DNA of 35,716 bases from the NCBI GenBank assembly GCA_023408315.1, contig JAEYKI010000016.1:1-35716 (forward strand). The letters run 5' to 3'. The notes beneath the pieces were generated by a model. That model had not been told where the DNA came from, searched no databases, and saw nothing but the letters and a program-made list of their open reading frames with translations. Source of the stretch: Bacillota bacterium. GTDB lineage: Bacteria > Bacillota > Clostridia > Christensenellales > Christensenellaceae. Shown one piece after another: positions 5,868-13,837 of the stretch. Every line of letters starts with the position of its first letter. Positions within the stretch are counted from its first letter, which is position 1. A program made the translations under genes and the position numbers.

Positions 5868-7668
5868 GAAAGAGCCCGGTGAGATATGGGAGGAGTACCA
5901 GGACGGCGTGGCGTACAACACGCAACTGGGCCTTTATGAAACCGTGCAGCAGAACAACGACTTTTACAATGACCGCCAGTGGGAAGGCGTGCGCGCCCCC
6001 GACCTGGACAAGCCGGTGTTCAATTTTTTAAAACCGGTGGTGAACTATTACATTGCCATGCTGATCTCCGACGAGATTGCGGCCAATGTGGAGTTGACGG
6101 GGGGCAAGAGCGCGCCGGACGCGGAGAGGGCGATAAGCCAGGAAATCAGCCGCATTATGGAGCGGGAGAACATGGGGTTTAAGAACCGCAAAGGCATCCG
6201 CAACGCGGCGGTGGACGGGGACGTGTGCTTTTACAACTGGTTTGACCCGGACATGGAGACGGGGCAGGCGGCGGAAGGCGGCATCCGCACCGAGCTCATC
6301 GATAATACGAACGTGATATTTGGCGATCCATCCCAGAGCGACCCGCAGAAGCAGCCGTACATCATTGTCGCCATGCGGCGGCTGACGGAAAGCGTCCGCG
6401 AGGAGGCCGGGGAGTGGGGATGCGACCCCGGGGCTATTCTGCCGGACAGCGACTGCATCTATATGAACGACGCGAAGAACGCGGACAAGCAGTACACCAC
6501 AGTGCTGCTGAAGATGTGGTTGGACAAAAAGAAGAAGAATGGCAGGATTGTGAAGAGCGTGCGCATGGTGAAGGCGTGCAGGGAAGGGTTTGTGAAGCCC
6601 GCGTGGGATACGGATTACCAACTGTACCCGCTTTCCTGGATGAGCTGGGAAACTGTGAAAAACTGCTACCACGGCGTTTCGCCTGTTACCGGCAAGATAC
6701 AAAACCAGATATTTGTGAACAAGAGCTACGCCATGGCCATGATGTTTGTGACGCGCATGGCGTTCCCCAAGATCATCTATGACAAGACCAAGATTCCGCA
6801 GGGGTGGGACAACCGGGTGGGCACCGCTGTGGCGGTGGTGGGAAATCCAAACGACGCGCTGTTCAGCAATTTTGCGGCGGCGGACATGAGCCCTGGCGTG
6901 ACCAGGCTGATTGACTCCACCATCAGCCAGACAAAGGACCTGATGGGCGCGAACGAGACGGCGCTTGGAAATGTGCGGCCGGAGAACGCCAGCGCAATTA
7001 TTACCATACAGAACCAGAGCCGGATACAACTGGACATGCAGCGGCTGGATTTTTACAACTGTGTGGAAGGGTATATTCGCAGCTGGATTGACATGATGCG
7101 CGTGCATTACGGCGCGCGGACGGTGACGGTGGCGGACGCGGACAAGAAGAAGAAGGACGTGGAGTTTAATTTTGCGAGCCTGGACAAATACACCGCGAAC
7201 CTGCGCGTGGACGTGGGACAGGGCAGCTACTGGAGCGAGATTGTGCAGTTGCAGACCCTGGACAACCTGTACAAACAGGGCGTGATTCCAAACGCGTTAA
7301 CGTATTTGCAGATGATACCCGACGGGGTGATACGGGACAAGCAAACCCTGATGGATGCGATAAAGGCCATGGACAAACCCGCCGCGCAGGCAGCCGGTTT
7401 GCCGCCCATGCCGGAAGCGCAGAACGCGCCGCCGCAGGCGGGGGCGCCCGCGGCCAATGCCGCACCGCAAATGGGAGGCGGCTTGGGGATGAACGATGAA
7501 ACCGCGGCCATGCAGAAGGTGATTGAAACGCTGGCGGCCATGCCGCCCGAGCAGGCGCAGGCGGAACTGGAAAAACTGCCGGTGCCTGATGCGGACCGCG
7601 CGCAGATTGCCCAGGTGCTGCAACTGAGAGCCAAGGCGAAACCGGGCGCAACGCAGGGAGGTATGTGA
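5857..7668 (+). CDS. Phage portal protein, short-tailed phage type
   Basis: The 603-residue protein forms the dodecameric DNA gate at one capsid vertex. The ATG at 5857 has GGGAGGGGAAG before it. Features typical of P22-type portals are the opening helix with 'N-D-x-x-Y-x-x-R-Q-W-x-G' (about residues 29-43), the following K-P-V-F-N-F-L-K-P-V-V-N-Y-Y stretch with many hydrophobics, a central 'ETALGNVRPENASAIITIQN' segment of the kind that precedes the clip/crown helices, and a long final Ala/Pro/Gln-rich tail (about 510-603). Position, size and order (portal, scaffold, capsid) agree. The C-terminal tail with repeated PQAGAPAANA-type runs is longer than the core needs and is probably a disordered barrel region. 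Confidence 0.85.
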   Translation: MKIRKEPGEIWEEYQDGVAYNTQLGLYETVQQNNDFYNDRQWEGVRAPDLDKPVFNFLKPVVNYYIAMLISDEIAANVELTGGKSAPDAERAISQEISRIMERENMGFKNRKGIRNAAVDGDVCFYNWFDPDMETGQAAEGGIRTELIDNTNVIFGDPSQSDPQKQPYIIVAMRRLTESVREEAGEWGCDPGAILPDSDCIYMNDAKNADKQYTTVLLKMWLDKKKKNGRIVKSVRMVKACREGFVKPAWDTDYQLYPLSWMSWETVKNCYHGVSPVTGKIQNQIFVNKSYAMAMMFVTRMAFPKIIYDKTKIPQGWDNRVGTAVAVVGNPNDALFSNFAAADMSPGVTRLIDSTISQTKDLMGANETALGNVRPENASAIITIQNQSRIQLDMQRLDFYNCVEGYIRSWIDMMRVHYGARTVTVADADKKKKDVEFNFASLDKYTANLRVDVGQGSYWSEIVQLQTLDNLYKQGVIPNALTYLQMIPDGVIRDKQTLMDAIKAMDKPAAQAAGLPPMPEAQNAPPQAGAPAANAAPQMGGGLGMNDETAAMQKVIETLAAMPPEQAQAELEKLPVPDADRAQIAQVLQLRAKAKPGATQGGM

Positions 7669-7669
7669 A

Positions 7670-7840
7670 ATGAAGTGTGAAAAATGCGGGCTGGAAATGT
7701 TCAGCAGGCCGGTGTTTTTGGACGGGGAGAGGATACCGAATTTTGTATGCAAGAACAGGCAGTGCGAGCGGTATGCGCCGGACGACGCACCCGCAAAAGA
7801 GATCAACACCGGAAATGGGCAGGAGGAGGAAGGAAGCTGA
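7670..7840 (+). CDS. Small zinc-ribbon-like protein between portal and scaffold
   Basis: A 56-residue frame with GGGAGG upstream starts one base past the portal stop codon. It has CEKC at residues 3-6 and CKNRQC at 27-32, the two cysteine knuckles of a small zinc ribbon, followed by an acidic disordered tail (DDAPAKEINTGNGQEEEG). No name is available. Tiny Cys4 proteins at this place in Gram-positive phage late operons are common and of unknown role. Confidence 0.7.
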   Translation: MKCEKCGLEMFSRPVFLDGERIPNFVCKNRQCERYAPDDAPAKEINTGNGQEEEGS

Positions 7841-7938
7841 TACCGGGGAAGTATTTGAATGGAATTGCTTTAGCAACCAGAGGCGCGCAGGATAGCAGTT
7901 GGGCAAACTGTGAGCTGGATAACAATTTTATAACATTA

Positions 7939-7990
7939 GGTTTTCTTTCTGGTTCTCTATCTTTTTTCTAAAAGAAAGAGAATAAAAGAA
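7939..7990. repeat. AAAAGAAAA-type palindrome, copy 2
   Basis: TCTCTATCTTTTTT pairs imperfectly with AAAAGAAAGAGA. It sits in the 185-base gap (7841-8025) between the zinc-ribbon and scaffold genes; nothing else is seen in this gap. Confidence 0.5.
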
Positions 7991-8025
7991 TAAATGGGAC
8001 TACCAGTTCCCGGAAGGAGAAAGAC

Positions 8026-8808
8026 ATGGAAGAGATGATGGCAGCCCAGGCCGCAGGCGAACCGAGCCAGGGGGGCGAGGGCGGATTTTTGGACAGCGCC
8101 GACTGGGCGCAGGCCCAGTATGAGGCGGACCGTGAAAACGGGGATATTGACGCGGACGGGAACGAAGTTGCCGGAAACAACGAAGGAGAAGGCGAAGCGG
8201 GCACATTACCGCAGCGCATGGTTGTACGGCACAACAAGCAGGACGTGGAGCTGAGCGGGGACGGCCTGAAAACAGCGGCGCAAAAAGGCCTTGATTACGA
8301 CCGGATACGCGAATCACGCGACAGGTATATGGAACCGATTGAGAAGCTGGCGCGGCAGAGCGGCGTGAGCACCGACCAGTTTATGAAAAACCTGGAGGGA
8401 ATGGTGCGCGAGAACGCGCTGGCATCCCGGAAGAACGCGTTTGTGCGCATGGGCCTTGGCGAAGCGGCGGCGGATATGATGGCGCGGATGCAGGTGGAAA
8501 ACGACGCGCTGAGAAACGCTGGCAGCGTAAGCCAACGGGAAGAGATTCGCGGGAAGATAGGCCGGGACATTGCGGCCTTTGAAAAGAAGTTCCCGGAGGT
8601 GCAGGAGCTGCCGGACGAAGTGATTCGCGCGATACGCGGGGGCGAAAGCCCGGTGGCGGCGTACCAGGACCACCTGCTGCGCGAGAATGAAAAGAAATTC
8701 CGCGCCCTGGAACAGAACACCAGGAACCGCGCGGGGTCGCCCGGTTCGCCACAGACCATTGGCGCCGCGAATGAAGACCCGTTTTTGGCAGGATTTTTGA
8801 GTTTATAG
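8026..8808 (+). CDS. Phage scaffolding protein
   Basis: The 260-residue, strongly acidic and helical protein lies between portal and capsid, where the scaffold is normally encoded. The start has GGAAGGAG upstream. The order is a disordered acidic N-terminus (1-65), a short beta-rich patch (MVVRHNKQDVELSG), a GLDYDRIRESRDRYMEPIEKL helix typical of scaffolds of this phage type, long coiled-coil helices (130-190), and a basic, Arg-rich C-terminus (about 225-245) of the kind that binds the coat protein. The product would guide capsid assembly and then leave. There are no protease motifs, so the scaffold is probably not a fused protease. Confidence 0.75.
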   Translation: MEEMMAAQAAGEPSQGGEGGFLDSADWAQAQYEADRENGDIDADGNEVAGNNEGEGEAGTLPQRMVVRHNKQDVELSGDGLKTAAQKGLDYDRIRESRDRYMEPIEKLARQSGVSTDQFMKNLEGMVRENALASRKNAFVRMGLGEAAADMMARMQVENDALRNAGSVSQREEIRGKIGRDIAAFEKKFPEVQELPDEVIRAIRGGESPVAAYQDHLLRENEKKFRALEQNTRNRAGSPGSPQTIGAANEDPFLAGFLSL

Positions 8809-8810
8809 GG

Positions 8811-8897
8811 GACTTTTTCCACTTTTCTTTTAAAAAACCGGGGTTCCCAAAATCTGTGATTTTGGGGTGGGAGAAAAAGTGGAGCAAAAGAAAACCA
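8811..8897. repeat. AAAAGAAAA-type palindrome, copy 3, with an inner hairpin
   Basis: Left arm CCACTTTTCTTTT and right arm AGAAAAAGTGG, with further AAAAGAAAA sequence outside. An extra perfect hairpin, CCCAAAATC-TGT-GATTTTGGG, sits in the middle. The element is between the scaffold and capsid genes. Confidence 0.5.
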
Positions 8898-8965
8898 CGA
8901 CCGTAAGAAAGATCGAAGACGGATTGTAATTACAAACTACAAAAAATGAAAGGATTGAAACAAAC

Positions 8966-10057
8966 ATGGCAATTAATCTGGCAACAAAATACGCGCCGCG
9001 GATTGCGGAGGCGTTCAGCGTGCAGTCTGTTGTGGACGGCAAGACGAACAAAGACTATGAATTTACGGGGGTGCGCTCCATCCATATTTACACGCCCACC
9101 ACCCAGGGACTGAACGATTACCGGAGGACAGGCACCAGCCGCTACGGCACGCCGACCGAAATGCAGGACACGGACCAGGAGCTGGTGATGACCAGGGACA
9201 GGTCTTTCTCCATTACCATTGACAAGGGCAATTTGCAGGAGCAGATGGACAACAAACGCGCCGGCCTGATGCTGAAAGCGGAGATGAACGAGCAGGTGAT
9301 CCCCGAGATGGACAGGTATGCACTGACCCAGTTTACCGATTTGGCGGGGAAGATTGTACCCGTTGACGCGCCGGACGCGGACAACATCGTGGGCGCGCTT
9401 TCCACCGGCATGACGGACATTTCCAACAAAAAGGTGCCCGCGGACAACCGCACCATCTGGATTGGGTGGACGAACTTTGGATTCCTGCGGCAGTCCAGCC
9501 AGTTTTTGGGCGTGGATTCACTGGGCGAAAAGGCGCTGACCAAGGGTACCCTGGGCCTGTTTATGGGCGCGGAGGTTGTGCCTGTGCCCGACGACTATTT
9601 GTATAAGGCTGCGGCGCAGTGCCACTTTTTGATTGCGCATAAAAACGCCGTTATGCAGCCCAAGAAGATTCAGGACTACTTTGTGAAGCAGGACCCGCCG
9701 GGGATTAACGGCGCGCTGCTGGAGGGCAGGTTTCTTTATGACGCGTTCGTGATTGGCACCAAGGCGGACGGCATTTACGCGGCGATTGCGACGGAAGGCC
9801 AGCAGGCCGCGCCCAGCGCTTCCTACACGGCAGGGACAAAGAGCATGACCCTGACTTCCGTAAGCGCTTCCGCGATCAGGTATACCACAGACGGCACGGA
9901 TCCCAGGTATTCCAGCTCCGCCAAAATCATTACCAGTGGCGGCACAGTGGATCTCTCCGCGTTTGCGGGCACTGCTGTAACGGTAAAATCTGTTGCGCAG
10001 AGCGCGGCCTTGTTTACATCCAATGTAACAGCCACAACGCAGGCGGTAGCAGCGTAA
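8966..10057 (+). CDS. Phage major capsid protein with C-terminal Ig-like (chitobiase-like) domain
   Basis: The 363-residue protein follows the scaffold gene and has GAAAGGA upstream of its ATG. The N-terminal 275 or so residues show the pattern of HK97-fold coat proteins of this type: an N-terminal AINLATKYAPRIAEAF segment, a long E-loop-like part with TRDRSFSITIDKGNLQEQMD, a spine helix (NEQVIPEMDRYALTQF) and a closing G-R-F-L-Y-D-A-F-V strand. Residues 283-363 form a separate beta domain containing IRYTTDGTDPRYSSSA, the signature of CHB_HEX_C-type Ig-like domains, and are Ser/Thr/Ala-rich. Such a domain would be displayed on the capsid surface and may bind glycans. No head decoration gene is seen separately. 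Confidence 0.85.
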   Translation: MAINLATKYAPRIAEAFSVQSVVDGKTNKDYEFTGVRSIHIYTPTTQGLNDYRRTGTSRYGTPTEMQDTDQELVMTRDRSFSITIDKGNLQEQMDNKRAGLMLKAEMNEQVIPEMDRYALTQFTDLAGKIVPVDAPDADNIVGALSTGMTDISNKKVPADNRTIWIGWTNFGFLRQSSQFLGVDSLGEKALTKGTLGLFMGAEVVPVPDDYLYKAAAQCHFLIAHKNAVMQPKKIQDYFVKQDPPGINGALLEGRFLYDAFVIGTKADGIYAAIATEGQQAAPSASYTAGTKSMTLTSVSASAIRYTTDGTDPRYSSSAKIITSGGTVDLSAFAGTAVTVKSVAQSAALFTSNVTATTQAVAA

Positions 10058-10068
10058 ATCTACTCTAT

Positions 10069-10094
10069 GCGGGCTTCCCTAAAAGGAAGCCCGC
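10069..10094. repeat. Strong GC-rich hairpin after the capsid gene
   Basis: GCGGGCTTCC and GGAAGCCCGC form a perfect 10-bp stem with loop CTAAAA. It is followed on the plus strand by A rather than T, so it is not a normal terminator; it may protect the capsid mRNA 3' end or weaken read-through. Confidence 0.6.
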
Positions 10095-10178
10095 AAAAAA
10101 AACTTGGCCATGCGGATATTTGTTCGCAGGCTGGTTAGACGGATTGGATGAAGAGAAGAAAGCATTTAAATAAAAAGC

Positions 10179-10229
10179 AAGGTTTTTTTTGGTTCTGCCT
10201 TTTTCCTTGAAAAAGAGAAGGCGGAGAAG
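10179..10229. repeat. AAAAGAAAA-type palindrome, copy 4
   Basis: TCTGCCTTTTTC pairs with GAGAAGGCGGA around a central TTGAAAAA. It immediately precedes the ribosome binding site of the connector gene. Confidence 0.5.
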
Positions 10230-10239
10230 AGGAGGGAGT

Positions 10240-10620
10240 ATGAGAGTCAACGATATTTTGAGCGCCTCGCTGGCGCTGATGGGGGAAGACGCAGACGCGG
10301 CGGGTGGTTGGCAGGCGCAGTTTACAGGCGTGCTGAACCTGCTGCTGGCCGAACTGACAGACGCTGAAAACTCTGTGCGGCTGGCCGCGGGGCAGCCTGA
10401 GATGGACGCGATACCTACGGTGTACAGCCTGGCGGATACGGTGCCCTACTGCGAGGCCATCTGCCGCAGGGTGCTGCCCTTTGGAGCGGCAGGGACGCTT
10501 TTGGCAGAAGACAACCCGTCGCTTTCATCGCAGTACAAGAACAAATACGAATATGAAAAAGCGAATGCGTACAAGGTTGCGTATACAAAGATAAAAGACA
10601 TGGCCGGAGAGGAGGAATAA
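10240..10620 (+). CDS. Phage head-tail connector (adaptor) protein
   Basis: The start at 10240 follows GAGGAGGGAG; the longer open frame runs through a palindrome. The 126-residue helical protein opens with MRVNDILSASLALMGE, then a helix with L-N-x-L-L-A-E-L-x-D-A-E-N, and a P-Y-C-E-A-I motif before a last helix. This is the usual pattern of adaptor proteins that bind the portal in short-tailed phages. It is one base from the next gene and clearly co-transcribed. Placement between capsid and nozzle-like protein supports the role; sequence evidence alone is moderate. Confidence 0.65.
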   Translation: MRVNDILSASLALMGEDADAAGGWQAQFTGVLNLLLAELTDAENSVRLAAGQPEMDAIPTVYSLADTVPYCEAICRRVLPFGAAGTLLAEDNPSLSSQYKNKYEYEKANAYKVAYTKIKDMAGEEE

Positions 10621-10621
10621 C

Positions 10622-13303
10622 ATGATACAGTATGCCGGACAGCCGCAGAAAAGCGTATACCAAAAGCAATACAGGGCTTTTCGCGGTGTGGACCTTTCCT
10701 CCGGCGTAACGGAGGTTGACCCTTCGCGCAGCCCGCACGCGCCCAATATGATCAGCGATCAGGCGGGGTTTCCGGAAAAACGGCCGGGGTACAGAAGTAT
10801 TTTTCAGGTGAGCGCCAACTGGTGCGCTGCCGGAGAAACGTGGACGTATGCGAGCGCCACAGTGTTCACAGTTGCCGGAGACAGGACCGCAAGATACCGG
10901 GCTGGTTATGCGGTGCGGTTTGACCAGGGCGGAACCACCAAAACGGGTGTGATTGCTTCCTGCGCATATGCGGGTGGAACGACGGCTGTGACACTGACCA
11001 TGCCTGCCTTGACCAGTGCGGCGGTTACGAACGGTTACTACAAAAACAACCTGACAGTTGATTCCGGTTGGGTATCTTGCTTGGAAGAAGAGTGGATTTT
11101 TGCGGGCGGGGACGCGTTTGCGGTTGCAGGGGACAAGACGGCAAAGTACCAGGAGGGATACCAGGTAAAGCTTGACCAGGACGGAGCGGCGGCTGTTTCC
11201 GCCGTAAGTTCCGCGGTATACAGCGCGGAGTCGGGGCTTACCACTGTGAAACTGGTGCAAAACGTTGTGCAGAACCTGCCCATAACAAATACGTGGTGCA
11301 GGAACAGCTTGCTGACAGCGCTGGGCTGGATTGCCGCCGGGGAAACGTGGATATATGCAGGTGCGGATTCGTTTACCGTGAGTGGTGACAAACGCAGCAA
11401 ATATCCAACGTCCACACTGGTAAAGTTTGACCAGGACGGCATCGCGAAGGCGGCGAAGGTTGGGTTATCCGCATACGATGGCAGCAAGACAACCGTTACG
11501 CTGACAAAGAGGATCCTGGATAATACCGAAATTGTAAACGCGTATTATTCGTACGACACGGCAGTATACGGGATATTTTCATTCGTACGGGGTGACGGCA
11601 GCCCCATGCTGGTGGCGCATGTTGGGACAAAGCTGTACAGCCTTCCGGTTCTGGAGGTGGTTTTGCCCGAAAGCATAACAGATATTACGCCCGCGGGAAT
11701 CTTGATGAACCGGGCGCGTTCAACCAGCTTCGTGATGCGGTCTTCTGACAAAGCGATTGGTTACAAGCTTTGCCTGTATATATTGGATGGCGTTAATTAC
11801 CTGCGCTATGACGGCTATGCGGCGGCGGCGCCTGTGGAAACGGCGGCGTACATTCCGACTACAACGATATCGTCGCCTCCTGCGGGTGGCGGAGAGAAAT
11901 ACGAATCTGTGAACCTGCTGCAGCCAAAGCGGATCAACCGGTTTCTGGGGTCGGCGGCGGACAAGGATTATTATCTGGACGCGTATCCGGTGGACAGCAT
12001 CAGCCTGGTGGAGAAACTGAACAGCAGTACAGGAAACTGGGATACGGTCAGTGCGGGCAGCTACAGCCTGACGTACGATTCCAAGGGCTGCGCGCGTGTG
12101 ACGTTTACTGCGGCGCCAGGAGCGGCGGTGGGCGGTATAGATAATATACGGGTGACGTTTACCAAAGCGGTTGAAGGGTATGCGGACCGGATAAGGAATT
12201 GCACAATTGCCGCTTTTTACGGCATTGGAAGCGATAACAGAATATTTTTGTCCGGCAACTCGCAATACCGGAATTACGACTGGCAGAGCGGCATTGCGAA
12301 TCCGGAATATTTTCCGGACGACGGATACGCCGTTGTGGGCAGCGAGAACAGCGCGATCATGGGGTATCTGAAGGAGTTTGACAGCCTGGTCGTCGTCAAG
12401 GAAGACAACGACCAGGATGCATCGCTTTACCTGCGGACCTCCACAATATCCAGCGACGGGGCAAAGATCACCTATCCCCTGAAACAGGGTTTCGTGGGGG
12501 TTGGGGCCATTTCCAAATACAGTTTTGGCGTGTTGGAGGACGACCCTCTTTTCTTCTCGCGCCAAGGGGTGTTTGGAATAGAATCAAGCACAATTACCAG
12601 CCAGCGTACGGTCCAGATGAGAAGCTATTACGTAAACGGCTCGCTTTTGAAAGAGCCTGCGCTGAACACAGCTTGCGCAGCCATATGGAACGGATGGTAT
12701 TGCCTGTTTGTAAACGGACACGCGTATGTGGCCAACAGCCGGCAGATGAGCTCGAATAAGACCGGGTCACAGGGGTATGAATGGTTTTACTGGGAGGATA
12801 TCCCCGTGTCGTGCTGCCGCGAATTTAAGGATAACCTGTATTTTGGTACTGCTTTGGGCGATATCTGCAGATTTACGCCATACGCTGAATACGGCATGTC
12901 TGCCTACTGGGATGCAGGAAGCCCCTATGTTTGCCAATGGTCCACCAAGATGGATGACCTGGGCGATTTTATGCGCATGAAAACGATCTTGAAGCGTGGA
13001 GTAGGCATTATTGCTAAGCCTTATGTTTTAAGCAGCGGGACGGTCTATTTTGCGAATGAGGATATATCCCAGGGAGCCGCAAGTACATTTGGACAGAATT
13101 TGGTCACATTTGATTTTGGAATATTCGATTTTTCTAAAATCAGCTTTAACCCGGTGAACAACCCGCGCGTCACGCCTATCAACCATAAACTGAAGGACTT
13201 GAGGCTGCTGCAGGTGATTGTGGAAAGCGCGGCGGGTGGTACGGGATTTGGAATCTATGGAATACAGATACGGTATGTTTTTACAAAGGATGTGAAGAAA
13301 TGA
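10622..13303 (+). CDS. Large tail nozzle/stabilization-like protein with three internal repeats
   Basis: The 893-residue protein starts with FRGVDLSSGVTEVDPSRSPH and an N-M-x-x-D-x-x-G-x-P-E-K-R-P-G-Y motif, the entry typical of beta-rich tail nozzle (gp12/TubB-like, 'stabilization') proteins of short-tailed phages. The last two thirds keep long beta stretches with F-Y-G-I-G-S-D-N-R-I-F-L-S-G and W-Y-C-L-F-V-N-G-H-A-Y as in propeller-type nozzles. Between about residue 62 and 312 three copies of an 80-residue unit are inserted. Each runs W-x-x-x-x-E-x-W-x-Y/F-A, then F-x-V-x-G-D-K/R-x-x-K/R-Y, then V-x-F/L-D-Q-x-G and N-x-Y/W. They are diverged from each other, so the duplication is old. SD GAGGAGGAA, 6 bases spacing. 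Confidence 0.75.
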   Translation: MIQYAGQPQKSVYQKQYRAFRGVDLSSGVTEVDPSRSPHAPNMISDQAGFPEKRPGYRSIFQVSANWCAAGETWTYASATVFTVAGDRTARYRAGYAVRFDQGGTTKTGVIASCAYAGGTTAVTLTMPALTSAAVTNGYYKNNLTVDSGWVSCLEEEWIFAGGDAFAVAGDKTAKYQEGYQVKLDQDGAAAVSAVSSAVYSAESGLTTVKLVQNVVQNLPITNTWCRNSLLTALGWIAAGETWIYAGADSFTVSGDKRSKYPTSTLVKFDQDGIAKAAKVGLSAYDGSKTTVTLTKRILDNTEIVNAYYSYDTAVYGIFSFVRGDGSPMLVAHVGTKLYSLPVLEVVLPESITDITPAGILMNRARSTSFVMRSSDKAIGYKLCLYILDGVNYLRYDGYAAAAPVETAAYIPTTTISSPPAGGGEKYESVNLLQPKRINRFLGSAADKDYYLDAYPVDSISLVEKLNSSTGNWDTVSAGSYSLTYDSKGCARVTFTAAPGAAVGGIDNIRVTFTKAVEGYADRIRNCTIAAFYGIGSDNRIFLSGNSQYRNYDWQSGIANPEYFPDDGYAVVGSENSAIMGYLKEFDSLVVVKEDNDQDASLYLRTSTISSDGAKITYPLKQGFVGVGAISKYSFGVLEDDPLFFSRQGVFGIESSTITSQRTVQMRSYYVNGSLLKEPALNTACAAIWNGWYCLFVNGHAYVANSRQMSSNKTGSQGYEWFYWEDIPVSCCREFKDNLYFGTALGDICRFTPYAEYGMSAYWDAGSPYVCQWSTKMDDLGDFMRMKTILKRGVGIIAKPYVLSSGTVYFANEDISQGAASTFGQNLVTFDFGIFDFSKISFNPVNNPRVTPINHKLKDLRLLQVIVESAAGGTGFGIYGIQIRYVFTKDVKK

Positions 13304-13833
13304 TTACGGCAAGAAAATTAGATCCTAACTCCAGTTTTCAGCATAATCAGATTTCAGAGCTGGACAACCAGCCGCAAATGTCTGCCGCTGAACTGAAGGC
13401 AAAATTTGACGCTGCTATGAAAAATGTGATGGTTCCTGCGTACAACAGCATGATTGACGATCTTTCCGGCACGGCGGACAACGCGAGCGGGGCGGATAAT
13501 ATTGGCGCGACGCCCCTTGCGTCCGGAAGCGCGAATACGGTGCAGGGTGTTTTGGAGGAAATGAACGGAAGGATATTCCCCGTTGCGGCGGTGAATGTAA
13601 CACTGACAACGGCAGGCTGGTCGTCCGGACAGCAGACGGTGAGCGTCTCCGGAGTGACAGCCGCCAGCAAGATTGTTGTTGGAATTGCAGGCGCGGCATC
13701 GTCCGCCGCAAGGGCTGCCGCCCGGAGCGCATATATTTACGCGACAGCCCAGGGTGCCGGGACGGTAACGTTTACTTGTGACGGAACGGCGCCAACGGCG
13801 AATATTCAAATGGTCATTCTAATAGTGGGGTGA
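13300..13833 (+). CDS. Phage tail fibre/base protein
   Basis: The ATG overlaps the previous stop (ATGA), showing tight coupling. Of 177 residues the N-terminal part is helical and contains the S-A-A-E-L-K-A-K-F-D-A-A segment followed by N-S-M-I-D-D-L, which often opens fibre proteins of Gram-positive phages. The C-terminal 80 residues are a Gly/Ala/Thr/Val-rich beta domain (VSVSGVTAASKIVVGIAGAA). It probably links the tail to the following adhesin. Exact role unknown. Confidence 0.6.
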   Translation: MITARKLDPNSSFQHNQISELDNQPQMSAAELKAKFDAAMKNVMVPAYNSMIDDLSGTADNASGADNIGATPLASGSANTVQGVLEEMNGRIFPVAAVNVTLTTAGWSSGQQTVSVSGVTAASKIVVGIAGAASSAARAAARSAYIYATAQGAGTVTFTCDGTAPTANIQMVILIVG

Positions 13834-13837
13834 GAAA

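Noticed and set aside
6028..7107. Long open frame on the minus strand inside the portal gene (359 codons)
   Set aside because: It is rich in His, Arg and Val with no recognisable pattern, has no ribosome binding site, and lies wholly opposite a well-supported gene; it is a shadow of GC-rich third positions.
11720..12565. Minus-strand open frame of 281 codons inside the nozzle-like gene
   Set aside because: Arg/Val/His-rich, no start signal, fully within a gene with strong coding evidence.
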